Positions 13,028 to 24,568 of a stretch of 64,000 bases of DNA are shown piece after piece; position 1 is the stretch's first letter, and each line of letters opens with the position of its first letter. The notes beneath the pieces are model-generated. The model was not told the DNA's origin, did no database searches, and worked only from the letters and a program-made list of their open reading frames with translations. The DNA lies in NCBI GenBank assembly GCA_008802785.1, contig VUYT01000005.1, positions 434,001 to 498,000 of the forward strand, given 5' to 3'. The position numbers and the translations under genes were made by a program. Source of the stretch: Symmetrospora coprosmae (taxonomy: Eukaryota > Basidiomycota > Cystobasidiomycetes > Symmetrosporaceae).

Positions 13028-15436
13028 CTATTCGATCTCGAACGCTGTTGCCAAGACTCGCAAAGCTCTCGGAGAACGAGTGGTCCGCTGTCGTCGGATG
13101 CCCATGGAAGGGCGACTATGCGCCGCCCCAGAGCCGGGCATCCACCTGGGCAACTCCCCAAGGAAGCTTGCCGAGCGACTCCGAGACTGGACAGGCCTTC
13201 GCTCGGATCGATCCGCGTAGCGGTTCCGACTCTCGAGCTGGGCCGCGGCATTCGTGCCGGTGTCAACTTGGCCATGAGCCGACTGCGGTGCGCTCGCAAA
13301 TCTGACGTGCGCGTGCGGCTCTTCGACCAGGTCTGCTTGACCCGGGACTGAACCAGTGGGATTCCCCACAGTCCGATCAGAAAGCGACAGTCCGTGAGCG
13401 TACTGTGCTTGTCTCAACGCTGCTTCCTCATCGCCTGACTCTCCATCGTCTCCTCGTGTGCCCGAGCGTGATGAAACCCGTCGTCTGTGGCGTCGTGGAC
13501 CGCCACGGGCCTGCTTCTTCTCGCGAGCTTTGCGCGCCTTCTCTTGTCTAGCTTCACGTCGCGCTCGCGCTGTGATAACAAGTAGTAAACGGCGTCAGCG
13601 AAGTGCCGGGTTTGTGCACTATTGTCCGGCATAGCTATTGTCCGGCATAGCTTACCCTCGACAGCTTCGCGCCTGGAAGGGGTCGGAGAAGTAGGATGCA
13701 TTAGCGTAAGTCTGTAGCGGGATCAGCCGCCGGGCAGCACCCACAGGACGAGCTTCAGGTCCTGCATAGCGAGATGTCAAGCGGTCAGCTTCCGCTTCTG
13801 GACACTCTGGTCAAACGTAGGCGATCCGCTTAGACCCACATCAAGCACGATGATCACCCCAGCAGCGGTACTGATGATTCCAAATACGACCGAGACATAC
13901 TGTCCTTCGGGTGTCAGCTGAAGACACCCAAGTCATGACTACTGTACTCACAAGAGGTAGAGCGCCTCCGCCAGCCTCGGCGATTAGCTCGTACGGCAGC
14001 TCGGGCACCCTCTCGATCGCACCCTTGAAGGTGTTCTGGAAGACAATTAAGCTGATGAGCACCGCTACGACTCCAGCGGTATTGGCCGCTGTCGCTATGG
14101 CCAAGAGCCAGACACTTCACGAGATTTGGGGGTCAGACGGGTGCCTATCGCGCCATTACGTCAGAGCGGACTCACTATCGAGCATTCGAGTAGCTTCGAT
14201 TGCCTTCTCGGGTGCGGGCTCGCGTAGCCTGTCGGGCAGATAGGGTTAGCCACTTGCTGGGACCAAATCAGGCAGTCTGACGGAGCGCACGGGTCGATAC
14301 GCTACTGCGAAAGCCACCACGGCTATACAGTATGCCATGAGCTATTCAGACCGGTCGAATTAGCAGGACTCGGAGCATGTGGCAATGACAATTTTCGTGG
14401 CACGAGCTGACTCACCGCGAATAGAAGCATAAGCGATCCGCCGGATGTACCGTCTGGAAGGATAGCCACGATGTCTGGCGTGAGTCCAGACTGGTCGTAG
14501 ATCCCTTGAAACTTCGGTGTGCTGCCGATCAGAACCTACATCAGCGTGATAACTGCTACGAGTGACGGAGCTGACTGACAAGGATGGCTGGGAGCAGATG
14601 CGGAACAGGTCCTTCTTCTCCACACAGGCTCCCATTGGTCCGATCTGCCGATAGGGAAGAGCTTAGCTCGCTGCATCGGCCGGGAATCTGGACTAGGATA
14701 CAGGCAGTCACCCACCCACAAGGTGACGAAGTCGCCAGGAAGTGTATCGTTTCCACCCACAGAGGGCGAAGGCCTCGGGGCTGTTGAGCCAGTGCGCGTG
14801 GTCGGGCTGACAAGCGGTCGGCTCGTCCGTGTCATGGTAGGCGGTGAGGTTGTCAGCGAATCGGAAAGCACCGTCGTTGTTGCCTCCGCTGTCGTCGCCT
14901 CCGTAGACATCGGCTGGGCGGTGCTTGGACCCTGCGTTTGCCAGGTCCCGAGGCTGGGATCCCAGCCTCGGCAGAGGTACTGCTCCCGGTCCACCTTGCA
15001 TTCGACATTCCAGTCCTCGCTGATCCAGTCATCGCTGCGTTTGACGGGTCCTGCCAGGCCAAAGGCGTCCGGCTGAGGCGGAAGGGTTGTTAGGATGGGC
15101 TCACGATCTTCGTCGCCATCGACAGGCTCAGGAGGAAACCATCTCCGCGTAAAGCTGGCCGACTCAATTGTCTTGAGGCGGAAAAGGACATTCGAGGCGA
15201 ACTGCGGTGTCGGGCTCACTAGTGCCACGACGATGAGGATCAAGTTGATGATGCACGAGAAGCCGACTGCGACCAGCCAGATCTGTAGCGTCGGACACCG
15301 CCTGGAGTTTAGCTGCCACTGACCGTGGCTCGCAAAACAACTCGCAGAGGCTACGCACCTTGCGAGGTCGTGGAACCGCCTGGCTGTACCGGTTGACTTG
15401 CAGGGCAGGCGCGATAGGTGTGCGGCGCTCGGACAT
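13028..15436 (-). CDS. PalI/SUR7-like four-helix membrane protein
   Basis: This is likely a plasma-membrane protein of the SUR7/PalI(Rim9) family, which acts in eisosomes or ambient-pH sensing. Clear exons are 15436-15359 (MSERRTPIAP), 15282-14716, 14644-14576, 14535-14416 and one starting at 14341. The first membrane helix is WLVAVGFSCIINLILIVVAL. A Ser/Thr-rich external loop follows, ending VTLWIGPMGACVEKK...CSQPSL, which resembles the family G-x-x-x-x-C...CS.P loop signature. Three more helices follow: LLFALMAYCIAVVAFAVAY, VVAVLISLIVFQ and VVFGIISTAAGVIIVL. The tail is charged (RREARQEKARKAREKQ) and ends AFEIE with the stop at 13030-13028. The junctions between about 14290 and 13550 are not settled; one solution needs a 33-nt intron (GTGGGT...CTACAG, about 13719-13751). 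Family call is moderate; exact tail sequence is uncertain. Confidence 0.65.
13621..13652. repeat. Perfect 16-bp tandem direct repeat in an intron
   Basis: Two head-to-tail copies of ATTGTCCGGCATAGCT. They lie inside the last intron of the PalI/SUR7-like gene, immediately after its GTAAGC donor as read on the minus strand. Confidence 0.9.
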
Positions 15437-16424
15437 GGCTTGACCGTGCCGTGTTGGCAGTACGCTGTTGTGCAGCTGGAGAGAGCAAGTGCACGCATGC
15501 TGTATGCCTTCAAGGCGGCTCCAGCGTTAGTTGCCCGACACATCAAGCACAGCCATGACAGCCTCCAGCAGGGTCTGGGAGGGTTAGAGATACTGACGAA
15601 AGCGAGGAGACAGCAAAGGCTGTCGTTAGTGAGGCGTCCATGATGGTCAGGCCGCAGGCTCGAGTCGCATCTTAAAGCGTGGCAGTCTGTCTACCAGGCT
15701 CCGAGGGGCTGCTTCGCTTTTGGTGACGTCCACGCATAGGGTCTTCTCTGCTCATATTGCAACAACAGCAGCACGTTGAGCGACGGACTTCCGGATCCAT
15801 AGCAATAGAGTATTGCCGTCTTCACGCGCCTCCTGCGTACGCATCTCTTCATAACGCATGGACTGACTGCCGACTCGCAGGGACGAAGCACTCGCCGGCT
15901 GAAGAGCCTGGCATGGCGGGCCAGCTTGGAGTACAGCTCACGTCCGACAGCACTGAAGCTTGAGCAAGAGCGTCCGCTCATGCGGGGCTTCGTGCCTCTG
16001 TTGCTGCCGCTCTAAACTGTCTGACTTAAGCTTGCCTGCGCCAGTCGGTCTCTGGGGAACTGACTATCACAGCCGGCGGCGATACTGACCGGTACTGACC
16101 GCAGCGGACATCCACGCCCTGCGATCGATGGGATGTGAATAAAGTCACTTCCACAACCCGCAGACAGAGTTCGTGGATCCCCCAACCCCTGCAGGCCCTT
16201 CCCGCGATTCGGAGCATTCTTCGACCCCTGGCCTCCTTTCTCGCCCGCGTCCGAACCAGTGCTGACCGTGGCGCGGGGTCGACGAAGCGAAGGAGGCCTT
16301 GGACGAACTTAAGGCGGACGTTCATCCCCTCCTCTTCCTTCCCACCTTCCTTCCTTCTGTAGGTATCCCTCTCTCCTCGCTCCCGGCACCCTCCTTCTGT
16401 ATCAAGGTCCCGCACGACCCCAAG
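15437..16424. other. Divergent promoter region
   Basis: About 1 kb between the divergent starts of the PalI/SUR7-like and MHYT genes. The last 120 bases before 16425 are CT-rich, typical of a fungal leader. I saw no gene, repeat or RNA in it. Confidence 0.6.
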
Positions 16425-19400
16425 ATGGAGGCCGGCTCACCTGGTGCGTCTCACGCCCATCAGTCATGCAGTTGGTGTTGGACCATGCAGGCAGCTGACA
16501 TACGCCCACATCACTGCCCCTCTTGCAGAATGGCTCGCGCTCGCCCAGCACTATCAGACCCACGCGGTGCCGCAGCGCTACAATGCCGGAGTCGTCTTCG
16601 CATCTATCGCCGTGTCCGTCCTCGGATGCTACACCACTCTGCTGCTGCTAGGTAGGCGGACCAGTAAGGGCGGCATGCGCGACTTCTTGCTGCTCGTCAT
16701 GTCTGCTAGCACCATGTCCGGCGTCGGTATCTGGTGAGTGTGCTCCTACCCCATTACCCGCGTCTTGGGTGTATGTGCCGAGTCTGACGCCTCACTGCCA
16801 TTACTCCGTGACAGGGGCATGCACTTCATCGGCATGCACATGCGACTTGAGGCGACACCTGGCGTCTACTGGTATATTCTGTTCAACCCTCTGTGAGCAC
16901 GCGTCTCGATGATTGCCAGACTACTACACTTAGACACAGAGCTAATCACAATTCGTGCGGTCCACACAGCTGGACCTGTTTCTCGCTCTTTGTTCCCCTG
17001 GTCGCCCTCAGCTGCACCTTCCTTTTTCTCGGGTCGCAGGCCCGCTTCTCCTGGAGCCGCGTCGTGGCCTCTGGCATCCTCTTTGGGGGCATCTGTGCTA
17101 TCATGCACTATACGGCCGCCTTCAGCTGCAACTTCCGCGTCACATATGCGCCTCTCCAGACTACAATCTCGGTTGTTATCGCCTGCTCGGCCGCGACGGT
17201 CGCGCTGCTCGTCTTCTTCAAATGGCGGAACCAATGGCAGGACAACTGGTGGAAGCGTCTCATCTGCGCTACGATCCTGGCTGCGGGTGTCAGCTCGATG
17301 CATTATTGCGGCGTTGGAGGAACTTCCTACTTTGTCAGAATGGATAGAGTATCGGAGCTGGTCTCGGGAAAGAAGGCTGGCAATATCATGGCAGGCGGTG
17401 AGTCGGCGATGAGCAGGCCTATAACTGGCTTTGGGGGATGGGGCTGATAACACCGCCATTATCAGCCATCTCGGCCATGTGTGGCGTTCTGTGCCTCATC
17501 TCCTTCGCCATCGTCTTGATCGATGTCCGACATAGCCGACAAGTCAAGCGCAAAGCTCACCAGATTTTCGTCGCCGCGGCGGTCTTCGACAAGAAGGGTA
17601 ATCTGCTGGTCAAGGCAGATGGTACGCTGCCCATGCAAGTGGTCTACACATCTCAGATGCCCAAGGTGAGAGCTTTCCGCTCATGCTCGCCTCAGTCGAA
17701 CGCTAATATTGACTGTGCCCGCCCGCAGAACACGCTCGCCGAGCTTGAAGTCCGACAGCCCCTGTTCCAGTGGCTGTACTCTTTGGCCTGGGATTGGTCA
17801 ATCCTCGACCCATTTGCGGACCGCATCGCCGCAAGGGCCTTCGGATTAACCTCAACGAAGTCGAAAGTCGCCTCGCCAAAGCCAGACAGGCGGTCTTCAC
17901 AACCTCTATACGCATTCAGCAACCACCGCGACCTCCGCAAGGCGGCTGGACTCGCATCCTTCAAAGATCGTTTTATCGAGTGCACTTTCCTCCTTGCACA
18001 TGAGCTTGGGCTTTCCTATCAGAATATGGGCATCCTCTTCGACCGAACCGTCATCACTGGCACGCATCATCCGGCCTCCCTGCTTGCCGGTGACAAGCTC
18101 GACCAGGAGAAGGGACAGGCTGCCGATGACGCATCCGTCTACAGCGTCCCAGTCAGCAATGATGTCCAGGAAGGGGGGATGCTCCTGCTCGTTAGGGAAA
18201 TCAGCGAGGTCGGCCACGACAGCGTCGACGCGTATCTCGGTCGAGGCTTTCGCTTCTCCGAGACGCGCTTCCTGGCACCAGTAATATCAACAAAGATGGG
18301 TATGGATCGAAAGGAGACGGCTGGTTTGCTTCGAGAGCTCAAGATCTATGCAAAGCGCGGTAGCAAGCCCGTCGTTCAGCCGAAAGGCGTCTATGTCGGC
18401 GTTTTTGCTGTTCAGCCGTCCAATCGATACAAGGGCGGACTCGATACACTCGTCTACGGCTTTGCGCGTCACCAGTTCCCCGCCTACCGCCTGCCTGATG
18501 TCGACCAGGTCAGTCCGGCCGTCAAGGAATGGCTGGCCAGCATGATGGGCAGCTCGATGGAAACCGTTCGACAGTGCGCCTTTGAGGATGCCCTGGCCAA
18601 CAACGACTGCATCCAGGCGCGACTACCACCCGACTACACAGACCAAGAAGCCGCAGAAATCGACGCCGACGTGGTGCGGAAGATGGAGCTGGCAGCCTTC
18701 CAGACAGCCTTCTACGTGGCCGTCGATGCCATGTGCTTGGCCATGCGGGTAGTACCTCACCTCGCTCATCGTGCCATTCTCTCTTCGGAGATCCTCGATA
18801 CCCCATCCTGCACGGACGACAGCACCGAGCCAGCCCAGGTTATCCTCTTCCACACAGTCCTCACCGCTCTTGACCAGTTCACACCGCGTAGTCAGATCAT
18901 TCCGGAGTATGGCTCGGACTTCACCAGCAGCACCACTTTCGTACTGTCGCCCTACTCTTTATTCTCGCGCGCCCAGAGCGCATTGCTTCGAGGCAAGGCC
19001 AGCAAGGATTTCGCGCGAGAGGCTAGAATCGAGCTTCACCGACGCTATCCCAATCATCTCGATAGCCCTTCGCTCATGGACGAGATCTACGCCAGCCCGC
19101 AAGTCAACCTCGGCAAGAAACGGCGCTCTATGATGGACATGTCTCCTATCGTAGACCGATCTCGCCAGTTTGCCAAGCTGTGGGAGAAGAAGGAGCCTGG
19201 GGAAGTCAAGGGTGCGCTTGGTTTGGAGGAGAAGGCTGGGCAGCACGACGACTATCCGCTCAAATTCTTAGCCAGCCCGCTGCATACCAGCCCTACTAGT
19301 CAAAAGCAGAAGCGCGCATCGAGTCCGACACTTGACGCCAGCCCTGAGCATTCGGACGACTCAGTAGTAGCTGAGAGGACCACCCCTCCTCGGCGGGCCA

Positions 19401-19942
19401 GCACCGGCTCTGACGATCTCTTCAAGGCATCGCCCGGTTCGTCTGGGCAATGGATCACCCCTCCTCCCGCATTCAAGCGTTTGAGCACACCGCCCTCGAC
19501 GAGCTCTCTGTCGCCTCGGCAACGTGTCGATCACCGTGGAAGCAGCGTCTCGGCATCTCAGGCACTCCTCGCGGCAATGAGTGAGGCAGTCGGCAGCCCC
19601 GGTACTCCTGGATCCCTGCCCAGCTATCGCTCGCCCGTCAGCTCACCGCCTCCACTCGTCCCCCTGCCTACACCGCCGCCTCAGGCTGCTACCGGCTCTT
19701 CGACGTCTCCCAGGCTGTCGAGGGCTTCTGGTGAACTTGGCAAGCTGAAAACAAGCCGACGAAGCGTGGCCACGCGCAAGGAGCTGGCTCCGCCTATCAT
19801 CAGCTTGAACAACCTTGCCGGTGTCAAGCCACTTGCCACGGCTGCACGGCTGAGGAACGATGGCTGGTGTGCGAGGGTCCTGGGCGAGATTGAGCATTCG
19901 ACAAATGCGGACGAGCTTAACACCATTGGCTCTCCCAGATAA
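16425..19942 (+). CDS. MHYT-domain membrane protein
   Basis: MHYT domains are membrane modules whose conserved Met/His pairs are proposed to bind copper and sense O2, CO or NO. Exons: 16425-16443, 16529-16733, 16815-16892, 16970-17397, 17466-17665 and 17729-19942; 1047 aa, every junction in frame. The N-terminal third has about seven hydrophobic helices carrying the three diagnostic motifs: GMHFIGMHM, IMHYTAAF and SSMHYCGVGG. A further helix (GVLCLISFAIVLIDV) leads into a cytosolic region of about 800 residues. Its first part is well ordered in composition and begins KAHQIFVAAAVFDKKGNLLV; the last 250 residues are Ser/Pro-rich. There is no GGDEF or EAL domain, unlike bacterial MHYT proteins. 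I do not recognise the soluble half. Ligand and signalling output are unknown. Confidence 0.85.
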
Positions 19943-20600
19943 CATGACAGGTAGCCGGTCTCTTAGCTTTTCATCTATCCTTTCATAGCAGCTTTCCAAT
20001 CTATAGCATTCATTCGTTCCATTGCGGCCTCTATCGCTATCGTTATCGCATGTTCAATAGAAGTGGGGTCTCGGTCAGCTGTAGCTTCATGATCAGTGAT
20101 AGTAGTTTAGTACAGCTGGGGTCAAAGGGTGTCACTTGGAAATAGGAAGGCATTTCAGGGCGCAGCACGTCATGTGGAGCACCTCTGCATCGCACGAAAG
20201 CCTGCCCTGCAGACCGGTAAGGTAGTTCTCCTGATACGACAACAGCGGCTAGCGAAGCCGAGAAGGGCAGAAGAAAAGTGACTGAAATGCATGCGTTGAA
20301 CGATGACGATTGCTAGACAACTGCTAGGATTGGGACTGAACGTGCTAGTGCGCATGCGATGCGGAATGAGAAGAGGAAGGAGAGGTATGGTGATGGGTCA
20401 TTAAATCGACGGAGATCGTATCGCTGATCAAGGCGATTGAAGTGATTGAAGTGCTGATCTTGCAGCTGGGTCGGCTGTCGCCGCATAGGATGGTTTCATC
20501 GCGAAAGCTCGGAGATGATGGCCTGCAGAAGTTGGCAGATGCAAAGCAAAGCCGCGCGCCAGAGTTCATGTCGAATCTCGACGCCCTTTCGTACGGCTAG
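19943..20600. other. Convergent intergenic region
   Basis: About 660 bp between the stops of the MHYT and Dbf4 genes. It is slightly more AT-rich than its surroundings. No gene, RNA or repeat was recognised. Confidence 0.55.
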
Positions 20601-23600
20601 TCATTTGGGGTCTTTGGAAAGGCGAGTGATGCGAGGGATTGCAGTGAGAGCGAGTGCCGTCTCTTCGCACTCGAGTCCCTCTGAGCCGGAGTCTGAGCCG
20701 GAGTCTGAGCCGGAGTCTGAGCCGGAGTTTGCTCCATCGGAGCCAGACTCCGACATGAGGATGTCCTCTTCTTCAGAGGTGGAGGCATCGCCACTGTCGG
20801 TGTGCTTCTCTACCTCCTCGTCATCCTCCTCGCCCTCGGCTTCGTCGTTGGTATCCTCATCACCAAGGTCTTCCTCGTCCAAGGCGGCGTCGGGCTTGGC
20901 TGCCTCGATGGGAACGTCCCGACGTGCCTTCTTAGCTCGGAGCTCCGCCACAGCGGCCTGAACCTCTTCGTTGTCGGACCGGCTGGCATAGCCCGAGTCG
21001 TCCTCCTCGTCCTCGTCCATCTCGCTCTCCTCGCCGCCATTGTTCGAAGAGAAGTCATCCTCATCCTCACTGTCGCTCTTCTCGACATCTGAAGGGACGT
21101 CGCAGCCGGCGGCCTCGTACAGCTCGACGAGCTCGGGGTTGACTGGCCGGCCGATGCTCGCGAGGAGACAGTCAAGCTCCTCCCAATTGGCAGGGTCGAG
21201 AGCGAATCTGCGGTGCTTCTTTGAGCGAGTGTGCTGCAATGACGAATGTCAGAGTCAGCGGGAGTGCTGCTGTGTCGGTATCGATGTAACAGCGACTTAC
21301 AGTCTTGAAGTCCTCGTAGCGGACCCGGCAGTTCTCGCAGTATCCGGGCTTCTTGGGCTCATCTTTAGGCGGCTGGAGATGCCTGAAGGTGTTGAGACCT
21401 GTGTCGAGGCTCAGGCTCCGCTTCATGAGGCCATTGACCGACTGGCCGCGAGTCAGAGCCGCCGACCCCTTCAGAGGGAGGTTCTCCTTGTCTGCGCCGG
21501 CGCCAGCGCCCGCAACAGCGGTCACACCGGCAGTCGTGGACGCGGTCGTGGTGGTGGTCGCGCTCGCATTGCTGGCCTTGCCGAGCGTGACGAGATGCGT
21601 GCGGGCCTTGCTGCCGAGGCGGGCCAGGCGCTTATCGACAATGATGCCATTCGCGAGCGAGTTCGGATTGGAGCCCGCCCCGAGCGCGCCGCCAATGATC
21701 TGTCCTGAGCGCGTCGTGGTGGTCGACGTACCGGTGCCGATGTTTGACGTGATGGCCTGCGAGTTGCCGGAGGCGGCTTGGTACGAATCGAGGTTGAGCG
21801 AGGGCTGCAGGCTGGCTGACGCGCTGCCGTTTGCGGCGTGTCGGTTGCGAAGGGCATTCATGGAGGCGGAGCGCTTGAGGGACGGGTTGCCGTTCGACAC
21901 GGCAGCGAAGAAGTTGTTGGTCCGTGCAGTGAGCTTGGGCTCCTCGGCGAAGATGACGGGCAGAGTTGGTACGCAATTGGCAGATGGCTTCGTGAAGGCG
22001 CCTCTGCCCTCCTGGCCGCCCCAGAGTGTCGGCCACTCGGTATCGCGGTCCTCTCCCTCCGAGAGGAGGGGCACGACTCGCTGTTCGTACTCCTTGATGT
22101 GGGCGGGCTGGTACTCGCCACTCGTGTCCTCGACAAGAAGGTAGCCGGTCTTCGCGGAGAAATAGTGGTGGTCTGGTCGGAGCGTCGTCATGTCGCGCTC
22201 ATACGTCGATCCGGTGAGCTGCTCAGCGCGGAGCAGAGAGGGCAGGGACTGCCGGGTCGGGGGCTGGAAGGTGAAGGGCGCGTAGGCGCCTCCATGCAGT
22301 GCCGCCTGCTGCTGTTGGTGCTGGGTCGTGTAGAGGAAGGCCTTGGACGGCGACTGCGGGCTGAGCAGCCTCGCGAGCATTCTTTGCAACTCTGCTCGCA
22401 TATTAAGTGATCAAAGCTCTCATCAGCCAAGCGTACGGCTGGGCAGCGCGGCCGTGGGAGGCGCCATGACACTGACTGTCGACTGTCCAGACCTTCATGC
22501 CAAAATTGAGAGCTTTGACGAGGATGTCCTGCGAATCAGTGGCCGTGTCGACGTAACTGGCCACAGATTACTAGAGTCAGCCTTACGTTCGTGCGCGTTG
22601 CGTGCGAAGCGGGTCTACTCACGGCTTGATCTTTGGCGGCGTGCGCATGGGCAAGACGGCATTGTTGGCAGCCGCGACTGCCGTCCTGGTCTTTGGCCTC
22701 CTGGCGAGCCCGATGAGCGAATCGTGCTGCTTGCTCGAGAGGCCCTGGCTCTGCTTTGTCGGCGAGATGGACGAGCCGCGCTTCCCTGCTGTCTTGTCGA
22801 GGCCGGCAGGGACGGCATTCTCCTTTGCCGCAGAGGGCGCAAGGAAGATGGTGCTCCCGCTCTTTGAGGCTCCCTTAGCCCCAGAGCCAAGAGTAGTCGC
22901 GGTCGCCGCGGTGGATGCGGGCATGGCAGGGACTGCACGTGACGTGACGACGTGGGTAACGCTCTTGGAGAAGAACGGGTCGGTCCTCTGCGAGTGTGTA
23001 GGAACAGTCAAAGACGCACGTCAGTGCCAGCGAGCGCCGACAGCATCGCAGGAAGATGGTGCACTGACAGCGCCTAGCTCCCGAACAGCGCGCTCCCCTT
23101 CCCTGCGCTTGGTCTGGTCGAGCCCGTCAAAGTAGAAGACGTAGGACGGGAAGTCTGCGCGGTACTTTGCGACATAGACGGTGTTCGCTTCCTCCTCCTT
23201 TGCCCTTCGCTTGCTCGCGCTTGCTGTTGCGGCGCCCTTCTCGGTGAGGAAGGCCAGCTTGTTTGCTGCTGCGCTGCCTCTGCTGCCCGTCGCGGCGCCC
23301 GTCACCTCTGCAATGCCCCTCTTGCTCCGCTTTTTGGACGAGCTGAGCCTCTTTGACGCGACTGGTGCCGCAGACTTGCTCGTCGTAGCCCGCTGTGGAG
23401 TTGCGAGGATGTCTGCTGCTGTCCCTGCGTTTTTGTTGTTGTTGACTGTCCCTGTGCCTGTCGGTGCTGCTGCTGCTGCCTCTGTCCGTCTCCGCTTGTT
23501 GGGAATGTCCAAGGGAGCGCCGAGCGACGTTGTGGTAGCTGCAAAGAGGGCTCTCCCGTTCCTGAGCAGGTCCGAGTTCTCGTCCAGCAACGCTGCAGGC

Positions 23601-23896
23601 GGCTTCCCTGATCCTCCTCCTCCTCCATTCTCGAGGTCGAGCGGGCGGCCTGCTGCTATCGCCCCGTCCGGTGTCGTCTCGCCCACCGTCCCGCTGGCGC
23701 CCCTGCTCCTCTTCCTCGACGAGATGGACAGCGCTGACCCTAAGCTGGCTGCACTCCTCGAGTGCTTGTGTGTATGTGTGGTAGCATGCTGCTGCTGCTG
23801 CTTCTCTGGCGTGACCCCCGTAGGTGTGGTTGCCTTGCGCGCGGTGGCCGTCGTCGAGCTCCTCTGCTGCTTGACGGGGGTGAGCACGGCGGCCAT
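20601..23896 (-). CDS. DBF4: Dbf4-type regulatory subunit of Cdc7 kinase
   Basis: Dbf4 activates Cdc7 kinase, which phosphorylates MCM helicase at replication origins. Exons: 23896-23069, 22987-22623, 22556-22477, 22391-21301 and 21233-20601; 998 aa with all phases matching. Motif N (BRCT-like) spans the first introns: YRADFPSYVFYFDG, TDPFFSKSVTHVVTSRAVPA, and DILVKALNFGMKVWTVDKLQ followed by RMLARLL. Motif M lies in exon 4 (HHYFSAKTGYLLVED). The Dbf4 zinc finger, motif C, is split by the last intron: GYCENCRVRYEDFKT then HTRSKKHRRFALDPANW, with two Cys and two His. The C-terminus is strongly acidic with an SGSD repeat. The N-terminal 250 residues before motif N are low complexity (Gln, Ala, Ser). 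Identification is firm because order and spacing of all motifs fit. Confidence 0.93.
20680..20727. repeat. Four tandem 12-bp units in DBF4 coding sequence
   Basis: Four perfect copies of TCTGAGCCGGAG. On the coding (minus) strand they encode the SGSD repeats of the acidic C-terminal tail. Confidence 0.9.
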
Positions 23897-24568
23897 GGCT
23901 GGAGCTGCACAGTAAACCCGGGGGGGGGGATATCCTCGATATCGCTGTGTACTGAGCTGCTGCAGCAAACAAGAGAGTGCGTGTGCAGTGTGGAAGTGGT
24001 GTGGGTGACGAGAGGAAGAAGCCAGGGCTGCATCTCCTGGGGGGAGCAACAGCCAGCAGTGTCCCCCCGGTCCGTCGCCTTCAGCCACAAACAGTCGATC
24101 AGGTCCCGCCCAGCAGGCGCGAGCGACCCGCAAATGAGAGGGAGACGCGTTCATTCAACACAACACAACACATCGAGGCACATGCTGTATGGGGCTGCTT
24201 CGTACATACATACATGACACAGCACCCTGATGCCCATTGAGTTCGCTCCCGGTGGTCTTGAGCCTTCCGTTCGTGGGGGCAGCACTGAGGCACGCACGTC
24301 GGCAGCCTTGGAGAGACGCGTTGAGAGGGTAGAGCTCCCCAGCCATCATGACCTCGTCTCTGCACAGGACAGCTCAGAGCAGGAGCTCGAGGCGGAAGCA
24401 CACACTCTTCTCGAAAGTGAACAACATGCACCGTGTTTGCAGGCAGACACATAACCAGGGAGTCACGATCAAACGAATGTGGTTGGGTAGCATCAAGAGC
24501 AAGACCCGCGCAGAACCCCCAAAAACACCAGCCAGCCCCAACAGCTCCTCCGCGCGCGCCGCAATGCT
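23897..24568. other. Intergenic region upstream of DBF4, with a G10 run
   Basis: About 670 bp from the DBF4 start to the stop of the next minus-strand gene. A run of ten G lies at 23920-23929, about 24 bases upstream of the DBF4 ATG (C10 on its coding strand). No gene or RNA was recognised. Confidence 0.55.

Noticed and set aside
12880-13305. 141-codon plus-strand frame
   Set aside because: It lies opposite the charged C-terminal exon of the PalI/SUR7-like gene and has no motif.
23181-23915. 244-codon hydrophobic plus-strand frame
   Set aside because: It is antisense to DBF4 exon 1; hydrophobicity comes from the complement of Ala/Ser/Lys codons.
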